Shown in pieces: positions 34,977 to 47,537 of a stretch of DNA of 64,000 nucleotides. The notes under the pieces were generated by a model, which saw only the letters and a program-made list of their open reading frames with translations, searched no databases and was not told the DNA's origin. Made by a program: the position numbers and the translations under genes. This stretch comes from Stenopsyche tienmushanensis (Eukaryota > Arthropoda > Insecta > Trichoptera > Stenopsychidae): assembly GCA_008973525.1 (NCBI GenBank), contig WACJ01000039.1, forward strand, positions 248,001 to 312,000, written 5' to 3'. Position 1 is the stretch's first letter; the number at the start of each line of letters is the position of its first letter.

Positions 34977-37545
34977 TAAGGTCATAACTGAATGAATGAA
35001 AATATTTAAATTTTCTGCTTGTTTATAATAAATAGCATGCTGTTTTTCAATTCTCCAAAACTTTTCTTCGGATTTTGATTTAACACATTTGTTTAAATTA
35101 AATATTTAGTTATGACAATAATATTTTCCAAAAACTGTTGATGCATAATTTTCACTAATTTAATATATATTACACAGACACAGTTTTTTTAAATTAAAGG
35201 ACTATCGTTTATAATAAAGGACGTGTCGTTACGTACAAATTGGAGATAATAATATAACTGATACGAGTCACAAGTTTCAATATTCAAACAGCGATGCTGT
35301 AAAGCTATGATGAAATCCATATAAAGTATTCAGTTGATTGATCTTGCAATGATTGTACGAAATTAATTATTCCCGAAATCATCCCTAAACCCTATTACAC
35401 TCCGGGTTAAATTGCGAAAGTATTAAAATATTCATTGTCACAGACAGTGGCAATCTTCTGGCTTCAAAATTCCAGCATAAGCTTGAAATCTACTGAAGTT
35501 ATCCGTAATTTAAGCATACATAGTGGCGAGGAGACCTTATAATATGCAAATGTAAGCTCTTAAACTAACTAGCCAACGCCATCTTCACATCGTTTTATTA
35601 TAATCTCTTGTGGCCAAATATTGGATAAGTATGTGCAGGGACTAATTTTTGAAATGACTTTTATACTGAATAATGTAGAAATCCTAAGAATTATATAAGG
35701 TCTTGAGCGCATTAAATTGAATGAACAAATAATAGCGTTATTAAAATTTAAATTTGTCCATCATACAGATTTCAAATCGTGTGTGCTATCCTCTTTTTGT
35801 CTAAAAAAAGAAGTATTTGAAAGATCGCAGCATAAATTCATCAATGATGAAATTAAATGAATTCTATAGCACAATGCAGAATTTAAATTTCTGTAAATCG
35901 AAAAAATCTTCATTTAAAATCGCAATGTTAATTTCGAACAGCGAGTGACTATTAAAAAGTAAGAACTTATTTGGATCATGATTTTGACCCCAATGAAAGC
36001 CAATAAATTAGCTCACAAATATGCAAAAAAATGGATACTCAATTATTAATTTAATCATTAGTATTTATTCACAGGACAGAGATAATATTTGCAGATTTCC
36101 ATTTAAGCGTTGGTTTTTCAAGTTTCACATTTATTCAGCAATTATTAAGTAACTACGGTCGTCAACGTGGGATTTGAACGAAAACGACAGTAAACAAGGT
36201 TCGCCAGAAAATAATAGAGTTTCTGCCATTGTGTCGCTGATCGCTTGGCAGTCCGGGATCAGTTTATCTCTGGCAAACACCTTCTACAGGAGTAGGCTCC
36301 TCCAACAGCCCGTGATAAATACTCCCATTGACAAAGACTACGTGTGAAGCCCCGGGATTGGCCTCCAAGACCATGTCAGATCATTTAGACCCCCAGGGAA
36401 ACGCATGAGGAAATATATCCCTAAATAAAACATCCCTCGCTCACCCCTAGAAAAACGTGTCATGTGTTTATTTGCTAAATAAAAATACAATAAAGGGCGC
36501 TAGAAAAATGTGACGTCACATTTATGAACGTCATGTTTTATAAATCAAATGCTTTCCACTCACATGCTTGCTTTTATATTTAAAGTGGACTTTAAGATAA
36601 GTTCCTGTGTCAACTATCACATGAATAATATTTCTCTTCCATTCTGCATCATAAAATATAACATCCTCAATGGCGATATCTCGCTGGATCGGAAAAGGTT
36701 TCAACTTTTTACGGCTCATCTATTTTTCAGGATGGAATTTGACTGCAAATAACACACTTGCCAGGTTCGATCCAGGCAAATGACTTGTATGAAGCTTCAA
36801 AGACATTTTTCTCATAAGATTTCCCACCCTATCGGCATCCGATCGACCCTCCCTCAACTCAGCTGCTGATTTTCGCGGGCCTCATTTCGACGAACTTTAA
36901 TTATTTAGTTATTCAAAGTGTATTTATCATTAATTCTTAGAAGGTTATATGTGGTTTAATTTGTTCCGAACCTCCATCAAAGTTCACGGGAGCTCGCGAT
37001 AAACCCGAATTACATCGCATCAGAAATTTTGGATGATAAATTGGAGACACGCGTCTTTGAAAATCTCATAATGAGGCTGCGCCGAAGAATACTAAGGTCA
37101 CTTTTTACAAATCACTTATACGTGAAACCGCATTGTGGCAGAATAAAGCCTTTATTCCATAATATGACCCAGTTTTCCATCCCATAAATAATTCCTACCC
37201 AAACAACTGAAACATACAGAATGCTATACCATTTCATGTGTAATATATATACATTTTAAAGCAATGATTGTTTTTATATTGAGGCATGCATTATTAAAAC
37301 CAATTTTTGTACTTCTCAATGCAAACATTTAAGCACGTTAATGTGGTTTGTGAACGAAAATAGCACAGAATTTCAAGCAATCCCTTGAAAAAAATAATTT
37401 CAATATAGCATACCATACAAAATCTTAATTTAAATTCCATAATTTTATAATCATCATAATGCAGCCATAACTTTTTCCTCTGCAGGGTTAGGACTTCTTC
37501 AATGTTCATTTATGGTAAAGGATCATATCCTTATCGTCTTTATTA
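34977..37545. other. AT-rich DNA with a GC-richer block at 36.1-37.2 kb
   Basis: No gene or repeat is recognised. Opposed open frames at 36531-36752 are of random length. The GC-richer block is a candidate for regulatory sequence only by composition. Confidence 0.4.
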
Positions 37546-37915
37546 TATACTAGCGAATACCCGGCATGCGTTGCAATGCCACACCTATTGACTGATTTGT
37601 TATGTGTGAAGATGCATCCAAAGTCGGGCATTGCTTTGCTTGGCGGGTACTCGCTGATGAATGAGTCATTTGTTTATTTATTGATTTGGAAAGGCATATG
37701 TTGGATGTGGTTGCTTAGCAACACGCGCTTAGTTCGAAAGCTACGCGATGTATTGCTGTGGGGCTGAGAGGTTAGGAAGCGTGCGCTCTCCCTCACTTCG
37801 TATAGCGACTGGCGAGCCGCCGAGCACGGCCGAACGCGGCCGAGCGGACAAAAATCGCGACAACAAACAAACGAACAAATATCCGGACGCGAGACATTGA
37901 TTTTTATATAGATTC
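37546..37915. repeat. Unclassified GC-rich dispersed repeat
   Basis: It begins TATATACTAGCGAATACCCG and ends near TTTTTATATAGATT, with a GC-rich right half containing GCCGAGCACGGCCGAACGCG. The block 'GTATTGCTGTGG' followed by CTGAGAGGTTAG is shared with 60421-60460. 'CTAGC...ACCCGGC.TGCGTTGC' starts are common in insect dispersed repeats, but I cannot name the class. No transposase or RT motif is visible. Confidence 0.5.
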
Positions 37916-38587
37916 ACCTCCTCATGCGTTCGAAATAAAAGGGAACATGATTTTAACATTTTATTTGTAAATTTTCAGCCCTGAGTGAACGTATCGAAGA
38001 GTGCTTCACATCAATCTTTTTAGAGGCTTTAGGTAGATTTTAAACAATAAGCATATATTTTTAAAGATAATAGAAAGCTTAAAGACACCCATGTTGATAT
38101 TACAAGAACGAGCTTTCTGTTATGTGAAACTGTGATAAAAGCTATTTTTATTTTAATGGGCTTTTACAGTATTTTATGTCGTTCTCTTGTGTTATATGGA
38201 TATTTTTTTAAGAATATGATCGCTGATTACATCTTCTGTGAATTTAAAGCTAAGAATATTATGACATGAAGATCGTGGATCTATGGAAATAGCCTCAAAT
38301 TATAAGATTCGTTTTATTGCATTGTAATGAAGCCGCGTTAAAAAAGGATCACTAAAATTGGGCAATAAATGAATAATATTTCCTTTTGAAAATCTATAAA
38401 ACCTTACAGAGTCGTCCTACAGAGATACCTTGACATGAAATCAATATGGACTTTTTTCGGTTTGAATCAATTTTAAGATATATTTCTTTATGTCGTATGT
38501 TTATTTTTTAAGTTTATTTCAAATAGATAACACAAATGATCTATTCAATCAATTTCCACTTTATTGAACTCATCAAATGCACTGGTA

Positions 38588-38917
38588 CAACGGTTCTTAA
38601 ACAGGAGTTTGCTGCCCCAGGGGGTCCACAAAGCCATTACCAAGGGTCCGGGAATATATAAAAAAACATTTATAAATACTTGAAAAATATATTTTCGTGG
38701 AATTATTTACAGAAAACATTAAAATCTATTTTGACCAATATTTGACTAAGAAATGTTTGATTGTTTGAAAAACTAAGTCACAAGGATTGGAATGGGGTCC
38801 GCGAAAAAAAATTGTTCAAGAAGGGGTCCGCGAAAAAAAAATTACTCAAGAGGATGTCCGCGAAATAAATTTTGCTTAATAGGGGGTCCGCGGACTACAT
38901 AAGTTTAAAAACCGCTG
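38588..38917. mobile_element. hAT-type MITE
   Basis: The left end is CAACGGTTCTTAAAC; the right end, read inward, is CAGCGGTTTTTAAAC; both are hAT-like termini. Flanking 8-mers CACTGGTA (38580-38587) and CACTAGAA (38918-38925) agree at six of eight positions. Repeated 'GGGGTCCGCG' motifs occupy the right part at 38790, 38823 and 38883. 330 bp, non-coding, older than the hAT elements at 24407 and 34025 judging by the decayed duplication. Confidence 0.75.
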
Positions 38918-38949
38918 CACTAGAAGACTAAATATAATAAAATTGAATA

Positions 38950-39904
38950 CAGGGTGATTTGCACATGGACCGACAATTTTTGTAGAGAGCCATGGAATAA
39001 GACATGTCTCTAAACATATAAATCCAGTGGTGTCAGATCTGGAGACCGTGCAAGCCACGGGATAGGACACGTCTTAAGACAAAGAAATCCAGTAAAGTCA
39101 GATCTGGAGACCATACGAGCCATGGAATAGAACACATCCCCAGGTGAAGAAATCCAGTAGTGTCAGATCTGGAGACCGCGTGAGTCACGGAATAAGACCA
39201 CCACCAGGCAAAGAAATTCAGTGGTGTCAGGTCTGGAAACCGTGTAACCCACGAAATAAGGCCGTCAAAAGAATTAATTTACACGACAGAGTTGTCCACA
39301 AAAGAAACCCTAGTTGAATGAATAATCTTCGCCTTTGGAAAAAAGAAAGAGGAAATGCTACTTCAGACAAATACAATTGAAACAAGAAAAAGATGTTCTG
39401 AGTTCATACGGGGAAGAGTTGGCCAATTTGAACAAATTTTGTAAATAAATTTAATAAAAACATCTTAAGCATAAAAAGTATTTTCTTAACCCTGAGCCTG
39501 GAAAACTTCAAGTTTAACAACTTATTGAATGATTTGTATGGCATGTAGCATATCGTTGGAAAGGGTATAATCTAGAAAACTTTTTTAAAACTAAATTAAG
39601 TTCAAAATAGTTGTTATTTTTTTGTTTAAAAAAGACTTTGGAAGCTCAGGAGAAATTTTCTTTAAATCAATTGCATAAAAGAATGATTTATTTAGATTAA
39701 AAAAATATTGTTAAATATTTCCTGCACAGACAAAAAAAAGCTATGATGATATAAAAGTGAAATTTTGAGATTTGTTTAAAAATGTTGAAAAAATTTCTAT
39801 TTCGACAACCTTAACACTTAAGACTTAGGAACTATGTATGAAACGTAGCAAAAGACACCCGTCACTCTCAAAAAAAATTGTCAGTCTATATGCAAAACAC
39901 CCTA
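38950..39904. mobile_element. Complete mariner-like MITE with 65-bp minisatellite
   Basis: The left end is CAGGGTGATTTGCACATGGA; the right end, read inward, is AGGGTGTTTTGCATATAGAC; both continue into a shared CTGACAATTTTT-like stretch. TA flanks both sides. Length is 955 bp. Between about 38985 and 39260 there are four to five units of the 65-bp repeat (landmarks at 39032, 39097, 39162 and 39226), read on the minus strand as the transposase block SPDLTPLDFFxWG. The rest is non-coding and matches 51310-51677 (AATAAATTTAATAAAAACAT, TTTGGAAGCTCAG). It is the reference copy for the family. Confidence 0.88.
38985..39260 (-). repeat. 65-bp minisatellite, four to five units
   Basis: 'GTCAGATCTGGAGACCG' type landmarks recur at 65, 65 and 64 bp. 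Units differ from one another at roughly one base in six by eye, so the array is old. Same unit as at 23505-23820 in reverse orientation. Confidence 0.9.
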
Positions 39905-41212
39905 TATAAATTAAAAATCGAAAAAATATCTTGACAAAACCGCGTAAAAATGTGAACCATGCCATATTTGGCCACATTAAATAAATACTGATATTATAAA
40001 ATTTTAGCTTAAAAGCCATTAATATTATCCTTTATTTGATCGACAAATTGTAGCTATATTTATTAAATGAAGATCTTTCCACTAAAATAAGTACAAAATT
40101 ACTGAAGTACTCAGCCAAAAGCACACAATTTCAAATATTAATAAAAGCTTTTTGCCAAAAATAGAGAATAAAACTCAGAATGCTGTTGAAGAAAGCTCCA
40201 ATAATAAATATTTCGCCAATAAGAAACGCCTTCGCTTAATAGTAATTAGTAGCAATGACGAAGGAAACATTATATAATATTAATATTTAATGCTTTTCAT
40301 CAGCATTGTCTTAATTCTTAGATATAAATATAGTAATTATTATTTAGATTCGTATATCGCAGCATTTTTTATAATGGCCGTGTTATACAGGACTTATCTG
40401 TATATTATATAACACTGATAAGCCTCTTACCATCGTATTAAATCCTTTAAATTATTATAGTTTAATACATAGAAACGTTTGTAAATAAAGTTAATAAATT
40501 GAAAGGTTGATTAAAAAATCATTGTACATTAATGTAACCCTTTTTGCATTAACTTGAGTGTCTCTTATTTGGCAAAATTTTACCCGAGGCCTCTATTTAA
40601 CGAGCCCTCAATTTGTCATTAATTTTTCAAGGAGTTTTGAGTAATTTAGAATCGTCCCGCACGCCACCCCAAAGCATATTTTATTCAGCTGAAAATAATG
40701 ATTTTATTCAATAATGAATAGATGTGTACTTTAAATTGATCGGGGCGATTTTGTTCGGGATTTTGTGGGGGATTTAATCCGGGGGCCGTTCGGGCTTGTG
40801 GTCTTTGCCCGAATTAAGATTCAGACGCAGGTACGGCTGGGGTACCTGAAGAAGGAGGGCCAAGATGAGGAGGCCAGATTACCTGTGGAATGTGGGAGGG
40901 CTTCCCGCTAATGATAGGGCGATGTTCCTTGATTGTTTTGGGACCGAACTTTCGTCGCCCCGCCAGTGACCCTCGTTACAAATTTCTGACATTTTTGTCC
41001 ACCGAAATATGCTCAAAATAGTTTCTCCACAATTTATAATTAAGGTAAGGACATTTTTTTATCGACAACTATTTAAATGAACAGGATGATATTTAACACA
41101 GATTTTAGGAGAGAACATATTTTTTAACCTGAAGTAATCGGGATCGTACATTTTATTTTTTTATTTTATTTTATATCTCATTTTGACGAATTCAATCGCT
41201 ATATCAAGAGAC
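39905..41212. other. AT-rich DNA, then a GC-richer block at 40.5-41.0 kb
   Basis: No gene recognised. 40540-41000 is GC-rich, lacks long open frames and has no relatives in the window; candidate conserved non-coding DNA. Confidence 0.35.
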
Positions 41213-41795
41213 TTAATCCTTTTTTTGTGCGGTAGATGCGTTCGCAGAAAATCGCACAAAAAAGCTATGACTTACATAGAAAAAGTGAAGATGTGCATGA
41301 ATTTTAAAACCGCATAACTTTGAAACAGCTTTATAAAATATAACCAAAATCGCATAAAAAAAGTTAATAAAAAAATGGTAACATTTAAAGGACGCCTTGC
41401 GTCTTGGTAAAAATTTAAGGATGTCTGACATCTGACATCTTAAATGCCAACATCCACTAGAGCAGTGCTTCTTAAACTTATGTTTTTAAAAGTCAAAACA
41501 TTGGAAAAATGCAAAAAAAAAAACCAAATCAATTTTTTCAAAAATCTAAACCAGAATAAAGGGCGTTGTCGTAATTCAACGATAGCAGATGCAATATGAT
41601 TTACCCAGTCCCAAATTATATTTTTTTTTTCCAAATTTTTGTTAAAATTGATAATTTATTTCGTATTTAATCCAAAATATCTCGATACGTCCTCTTTATA
41701 AAATTAAAAAGAAAAAAAAAATGCTTCAAAAAAACCGCATAGCTTCAAAATCGCACCAAAAAAAATCGCACAAAAAAAAGGTTTGGGTGTATCTC
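41213..41795. mobile_element. Diverged relative of the 142-bp MITE, with extra sequence
   Basis: The left part (TTTTTTGTGCGGTAGATGCG, then CGCAC..., CTTACATAGAAAAAGTG) aligns with the interior of the MITE at 7365-7506. The right part ends with 'AAAATCGCACAAAAAAAAGG' and TTTGGGTGTAT, resembling that element's end. About 300 bp of unrelated AT-rich sequence lie between, suggesting an insertion or two adjacent partial copies. Non-coding. Confidence 0.55.
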
Positions 41796-43505
41796 AGTAA
41801 AAAAAACAGTAAGTAGGAAGTTTTAACTAGTGGTTTTTAATGAAGTTCAATCGCTCAAAAACCACCTAACGTAACCTAAACCATATATGGTAGACATGAA
41901 TGTCATCGCATCTTGAAAAAATTCCCTATAAAGGCGCCTTAAGAAAATGCGAAATTTATATAAATGACCTCTAAAATTATATTATAAATCCCGTAAACAG
42001 ATTAAAGGAAACATCAATTGAACTTGGCTACCCCTGATCAATACTAAAAGACTTGGTCTATAACAGGAATATGGAATCACCATATATTCAAATTTATTAT
42101 CCGGATATGAAATTGAATCATTTTTGAAAAGGATTGTAATTAACCCAAAAAATACCGCTAGGGATTAAGAGGATTTGGATAAAAAGCTTGAATTTTCTAT
42201 AATACCATAACTTTTTAACAAGCCAACGTATCAAGACCAAATTTAGAGTGTAATATTGTGTAGCTTGTTTTAAAATTTCATAATGGATTTTCAATTTAAA
42301 TTATTGAAAATAAAACTGTGGCTCGCATACCAATAAAGAAATATAGAAATGTACTTAGATGAACCCAATGTACTTATTTGTTACAAAACAATTCAAACAA
42401 CAGAAAAATATGTAAGTGGATCGATGGCAAGAAATTAAAATAATGGATAATAAAAAGGGGCCCCTCTAAAAATTTTATTATTTTATCATTATTTTGGTCA
42501 AATATAATATTTGTGATATTTTTATAAAACATATTAAATAAATAGATTTGAATAAATATAAGTTTTAATGTTTTTTTTTGTGTGTTTAAAGTTGTAGTGA
42601 TGAATATCACATATCTGTGCGTGCGGTATTTGCAAGGTTAATGAAGAGATGTGGACGTTATACAATGATTCATTTTAGAACAAATAATTACTTTCTACAA
42701 ACCAGATATCGGCTTTATCACAACTTTGAAAAATATTATCATTTGGACATTAAAATAGTGATACATTACAAGTTTTTAAAACTTATGTAAACTGGTCGTA
42801 TTACAGTAGAAATGTTTTATATTAATAGACATATTTATTGTTTGATAATATAGATGACTCACTAGTGGTATATTTAATAGCTAAAAACTATTATTCTAAG
42901 GACAAATTGATGAATCCAGAAACCCTAAATAAAAAATGGCGTGTATTCAATATAAAAATAAAACATATATATTTATTATGTCATGTGGCAACCCTGAACA
43001 AGAATTGCTCAAAATCCGTAAATGATCCCGTAGGACAGCATGTGTTGTATATATGCATTTGCTAAGACACAGGTCGCCTTTAAATAATAAAATATATAAG
43101 TCAAACAATTTTTCGCGCAATTTCTAATATTTCTAAATTCGCTGACAAAAGGTTAAAATAACAGCGAAAATGGCCCTATTTAAATCTTTTTTGTGAATAA
43201 AAAAAAGTCATTTCTTTCCGCTTTGCCTTTTATGGCATTATAAAAATCACGAACCTTCTAATGAATTTGATTGATTTGTTTAGCATAAGAATGGGTGGGA
43301 TTATCCAGAGTAAGGTCGAATAAATGGACGGACCTCTATTAGAAGATGTCAGATTAAGTCATGTACATAGTAGGCACAAGAGATTTTTATATGTACAAAT
43401 TGTGGATGCGTAATAAGGCTAACTGGATGGTGTTGCGTATGTCTCGAGATGAAATAGACTACTTTCCCTTTCATGGTATTACACTTAATCATGGTTTCTT
43501 TTTAA
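41796..43505. other. AT-rich DNA, nothing recognised
   Basis: No gene is supported. A patch at 42783-42840 (TCGTATTACAGTAGAAATG) recurs at about 58678-58740 and marks a further small dispersed repeat of unknown type. Confidence 0.45.
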
Positions 43506-43509
43506 GATA

Positions 43510-44013
43510 ATTCAGCAGGCGTGCCGTTGTTTATATGTGGAATATGTTGGCCCATTTTTTCTCGGGTCTCGCACAAAGCAACAAAGGAAACTTTTGTTTA
43601 GTGTATTACCAGCGGGAGTGTTGATAACCTTAGGGCAATTTCTCTCGCCCGCCAATGGGCCGTCCTGGATGCTTGAATGGTCGTCGGGTGGGCGCGCGCC
43701 TTCGGGGGGTGAGGCTGGAAGCCAAGGAAATAACACTGCCGCGTCGTTAGACCCCAAATTAACTACATTCCACAAGTTATCTTGGCCTTTCATCTTGAAT
43801 AGGCACACAAGGGATGCGAGAAGAAATAGTTTTGATCCCTCTTGTTACCATTGTCATTGTGGCCAACGAATTAATAGTGAATCCTGTATAGATTTTCCGT
43901 TTGTTTTGTTAACACAATTTTCTCCTCGGTATTATTGCCTTAGTGCCTTGGCTTACCATCCACATTATAACCCTCCTTTCGTTTATGTGGATGTTGATTT
44001 TGAAAGATATTGA
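43510..44013. other. GC-rich block with open frames on both strands
   Basis: It holds the longest open frame in the window: 43537-44013 plus, 158 codons, overlapping 98 codons at 43512-43808 minus. Neither translation shows a domain, signal peptide or repeat that I recognise. The plus frame contains SPANGPSWMLEWSSGGRAPS; the minus frame contains LGSNDAAVLFPWLPASPPEG. No repeat relatives occur in the window. It might be an exon of an unrecognised gene on either strand, or conserved non-coding DNA. I favour neither. Confidence 0.3.
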
Positions 44014-44378
44014 ATGATAAGATTTTTATGACATGCATATAATTCTGAGACAACATTGATCAGGATGCACATAAGTAATGTCGTTTTTTCCATGCAACTT
44101 CTTCAACACAGTCGCATTCGGTCTGTTCAACAACAAGAAGGTGTGAACTTCTACCTATTCCTCTTATCTCTTTAACAACATCTGCGGAGCTGTATGCTTT
44201 TTCAATATCATATGAAGAAGAAAGCGAAAACAATGAAAATCTGTGATATTTATTGTGACACACTGAATATCAAGAAATACCCACGATGGTTTATAACATT
44301 TAAATGTATTGATTTGATTTTGGAAGTTTGTTTTATATAAAACACATGTTCGACCGAGGATGACATCCATATTCAATA

Positions 44379-44789
44379 GCGCTGTTAATATAAGCAGATT
44401 TAATTCGCCAAATTAACAACGACATCTTCCGTCTCTCTTTAGATGCAATGTGCTATTTTTACAGCGCCATCTTCTGTGGCGCTGCGGGGACATTCCACAT
44501 GCAATTACAGACTGATCGCTTCTTGCGCATGCACCGTTACCGGTTGAGTGGTGATGGGCGGGAGGCGAGAGTCTTTGGCCTTAAAGAGGTTGGCCTTGGC
44601 TGCGGGAGGACGTCCTTCTCGCAGCCAGATCTCTCTCTCTCTCTTGTGCTGAATAAAAAGTTTCCTAGAGAAGAGAGTATTTTTGTCTGACGCCTGTACG
44701 TTAGCGTGGCCATCCCAACGAGCGCGTGAGAGCGAGGAACTGCACTGGACTGGACTCTTCCCCGAGAGCACTCCCGCTCCTATATAACA
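44379..44789 (+). mobile_element. Solo LTR, family A, copy 4
   Basis: Plus orientation, from GCGCTGTTAATATAAGCAG through the degenerate signal CTGAATAAAAAG to TATATAACA. It is the most diverged copy (for example GGCGCTGCGGGGACATTCC), and a stretch near the 3' end is replaced or shortened relative to copy 1. The CT-rich TCTCTCTCTCTCTT tract is expanded here. No internal retroelement genes flank it. Confidence 0.78.
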
Positions 44790-47087
44790 TTTTTAGTCGA
44801 TGAAAATCAGATGCTGACCATCAAAAAATTATTAGGAATGTTTGGAACATACTAGTCCAATATTCAGACGGTCTACAATAATTTAATAACTAATAATAAA
44901 AAAATAGTTTTCTATTCAAATGTGACAAAAAAAGGACAATGGTTAGACCGTGGACAAACGGCTATTTCCACCCCTAAACTTAGGGATACTAACTGGATCA
45001 TCTTGTTGCATCCACAATACTTTGGATTTCAATTTTATTCTATGGAACATTTTAAGGGATCAAATTTTTACTTCTATAAAAAAATTAAAAACCACCCTTT
45101 CCAACTATTTTCAGTTAAACCCGGTTGAGTTTTATGAGAAGGGCATAGTTGATTTAAAATAAAAGTGGCAAAAGATGATAGAATTTTGTACAGTATAAGT
45201 TCAATACGGTTTAAAAAAAAGCTACATTGAATTGCATTGAAAAAAAACGACATCACTTATGAATAACTCTAATACTATAAGTGTGTGATTTATATTCCGT
45301 TTTAAAATTCAAAATAAAATCCATACATGATCCGCCTTCCTTAAATAATAATCATATATATTAAAATTCTGCGTTAAGTACGTTAATTAAAATTATCAAA
45401 GAGAGCAACAAATATCACAAAACATAAAAAAAATCATAAACTGAAATTAAGATTGATATTAGTATATGTTAAAACATAAGTGATAGCCCTGCCCCAGAGC
45501 ATATAATATATAGATAAAACAGTGAAAACAAATTGGGGAACTACAATAATTTTGCCCTATTCTATGTTATTTTTTGTGCAGATTTTAGAAAAAAGATGGC
45601 TGAATTTGACAAAAAACAGGACGACTATAAATTTAAAATTGGGAATAAGTATCTGACCAACCTTTATAAAATTGAAGCCCTGAGAAGATTTTTTTTTAAT
45701 TATCATCAGGGATGTATAATACTTTATTATAAGGACTTATTGGAAATGTTGAAAATATTCTTAAAAAATATATAAACCGTTTTACCCTTAAAATAAAAAC
45801 ACACCTTAGTTTCGTCCGTAAATGCGCACTTCGTTTTTATATGATATTTTAATAGTAAAAACAGCCATTATCAGAAGAATTTCCAAAAAAATATTTTGGC
45901 AATTATTCATGAGCTATTCTATGATAGATTTGATACTGCCTATAAAAACGTGTTGTAATTTATAAAATAAATTTAAAATAATGTATTCCGCTCCGGGGGA
46001 TGATATCAATTAATGCGAAGCCCGTCTGTTTTGTAAATTTTTGATCTTTTCATATGAATTATTAAAACATCAGACACCATTATGAAAATTTTCCAAATTG
46101 AAACGGGCACAAAATCAACGACTGTAATTATTATGTAAATTGCGGCCGATGCCATTGCCGCCGCGAAAGGATCATTATTTTAGTCTGAAAAGAAAATTAT
46201 ATTGAAAATTGAAATTATACGTCTGGTTATAGCATTTTGCGGGGGTGTGAGTTACCATGGGACCCCGCAGGTTAACCGGCCAAATTAAAGCCGAGTGAGG
46301 GCTCCTTTATTGTTTATGGTGGTTATTAAGCGGCGGCAGAGGGCGCAAAGGCCCCTCCCCACACCAAGGAAAAAACCACCCCTAATTCGCAAAAGCCTGT
46401 CCTTCATATCACAGCGTGTAGCTTCAGTGCCCACCCTTGGAGACATTGTCATATTAACCCTGAAAAAACGTCGAAAATACACCTGGACCGCAAAGTTTGA
46501 TATTGGAAAAGTTCGAAGGAGAATTTTCGATGAACTGATAATTTTTTGATGACTCATTTTAGTTGGCAGTTTGTCCGTCAACTCGTTCTTGGTTGAGACA
46601 AATATCTGCTGAGTTTCTATTTTTTCATCGCGCGAAAAATTGACAAAAAATATTTTTTATTCATACATAAGCTCAGATTTTCTTCTATTAAATAAAATTG
46701 TTTCAAACGATTGAGGTTAATAAAAGGAGCAGAATTTAAAAAAAAAATGACATATCCTGGATTCTTCAGATGAAGTGCTACCAAATTCACCATCAATATT
46801 ATTCATTATTTTAACCCAAATAAAATATTTAATAATTGATATATCCATTAAATTAAACGGATGCAGAATTTTATCAAATATTAGAAGCAGCAACTAGTCA
46901 ATATATAGTTAGGATTTACTTAGGTCATAATTTTAAATGCAATGTTTAGCCGAATATAATTCTGTGTTTTACTTAAACAAAAATAGTTTTATTCAGATTG
47001 ACATCATTTTTATTAAAATTAGCCTTCATATCTACCATCTAAATCTTACTAATATTTAAGTTTGAGAATTTTTAATAGTTTCGAGTC
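44790..47087. other. AT-rich DNA with a GC-richer block at 46.1-46.6 kb
   Basis: The GC-richer block holds overlapping frames of 84 codons (46295-46549 plus) and 98 codons (46285-46581 minus) without recognisable domains. Elsewhere nothing is recognised. The block is a candidate for conserved non-coding DNA. Confidence 0.4.
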
Positions 47088-47537
47088 TGTAGAGTGGGCG
47101 ATTTACCATCCCCACGTAGTAGCACTGTTAACCTGAGCAGATTTATTTCGCCAGATTAACAGCGCCATCTCTTGTGGCCCTACGGAGACATTGCACCTAC
47201 ATACCGACGGATCGCTTCTTGCGCGTACACCGTTGCCGGTTGAGGAGTGACGCGCAGGAAGCGGGAGTCGGGAGAGTCGTCGGTTAGCCTTGGCTGCGGA
47301 AGGTCGTCCCTCCTGCAGCCAGATCTCTTTCTCTCTCCATCTCGTGTGGAATAAATAATTATTTAAAAAAGAGTCTTTCTATTCGAAACCTGTCTATTCC
47401 CATCTAATCGTCCAGCAACATCACAGCCCGATAGAAGAACGGACCCGTGCGCTAGCGCGGCAATTCCGATGAGCACATGAGGGGCGGGAGCCACCCGGGG
47501 ACTCTGCCCCCTAGAGCGCCCCCACCTCAACGTTATA
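47088..47537 (+). mobile_element. Solo LTR, family A, copy 5 (near full length)
   Basis: Plus orientation. It begins TGTAGAGTGGGCGATTTACC, contains GTGGAATAAATAATT, and ends CTCAACGTTATA, matching copy 1 along its length. It lacks about 40 bp between two TAACAGCG repeats that copies 3 and 4 retain. Flanking pentamers GAGTC and TGGTC agree at three of five bases, so the target duplication is worn. No gag-pol sequence. Confidence 0.82.

Noticed and set aside
36745..36785. tRNA-like 'GGTTCGATCC' box B sequence
   Set aside because: The flanking arms (CCAGG / CCAGG) do not pair as a T-stem and no acceptor or anticodon stem fits upstream.
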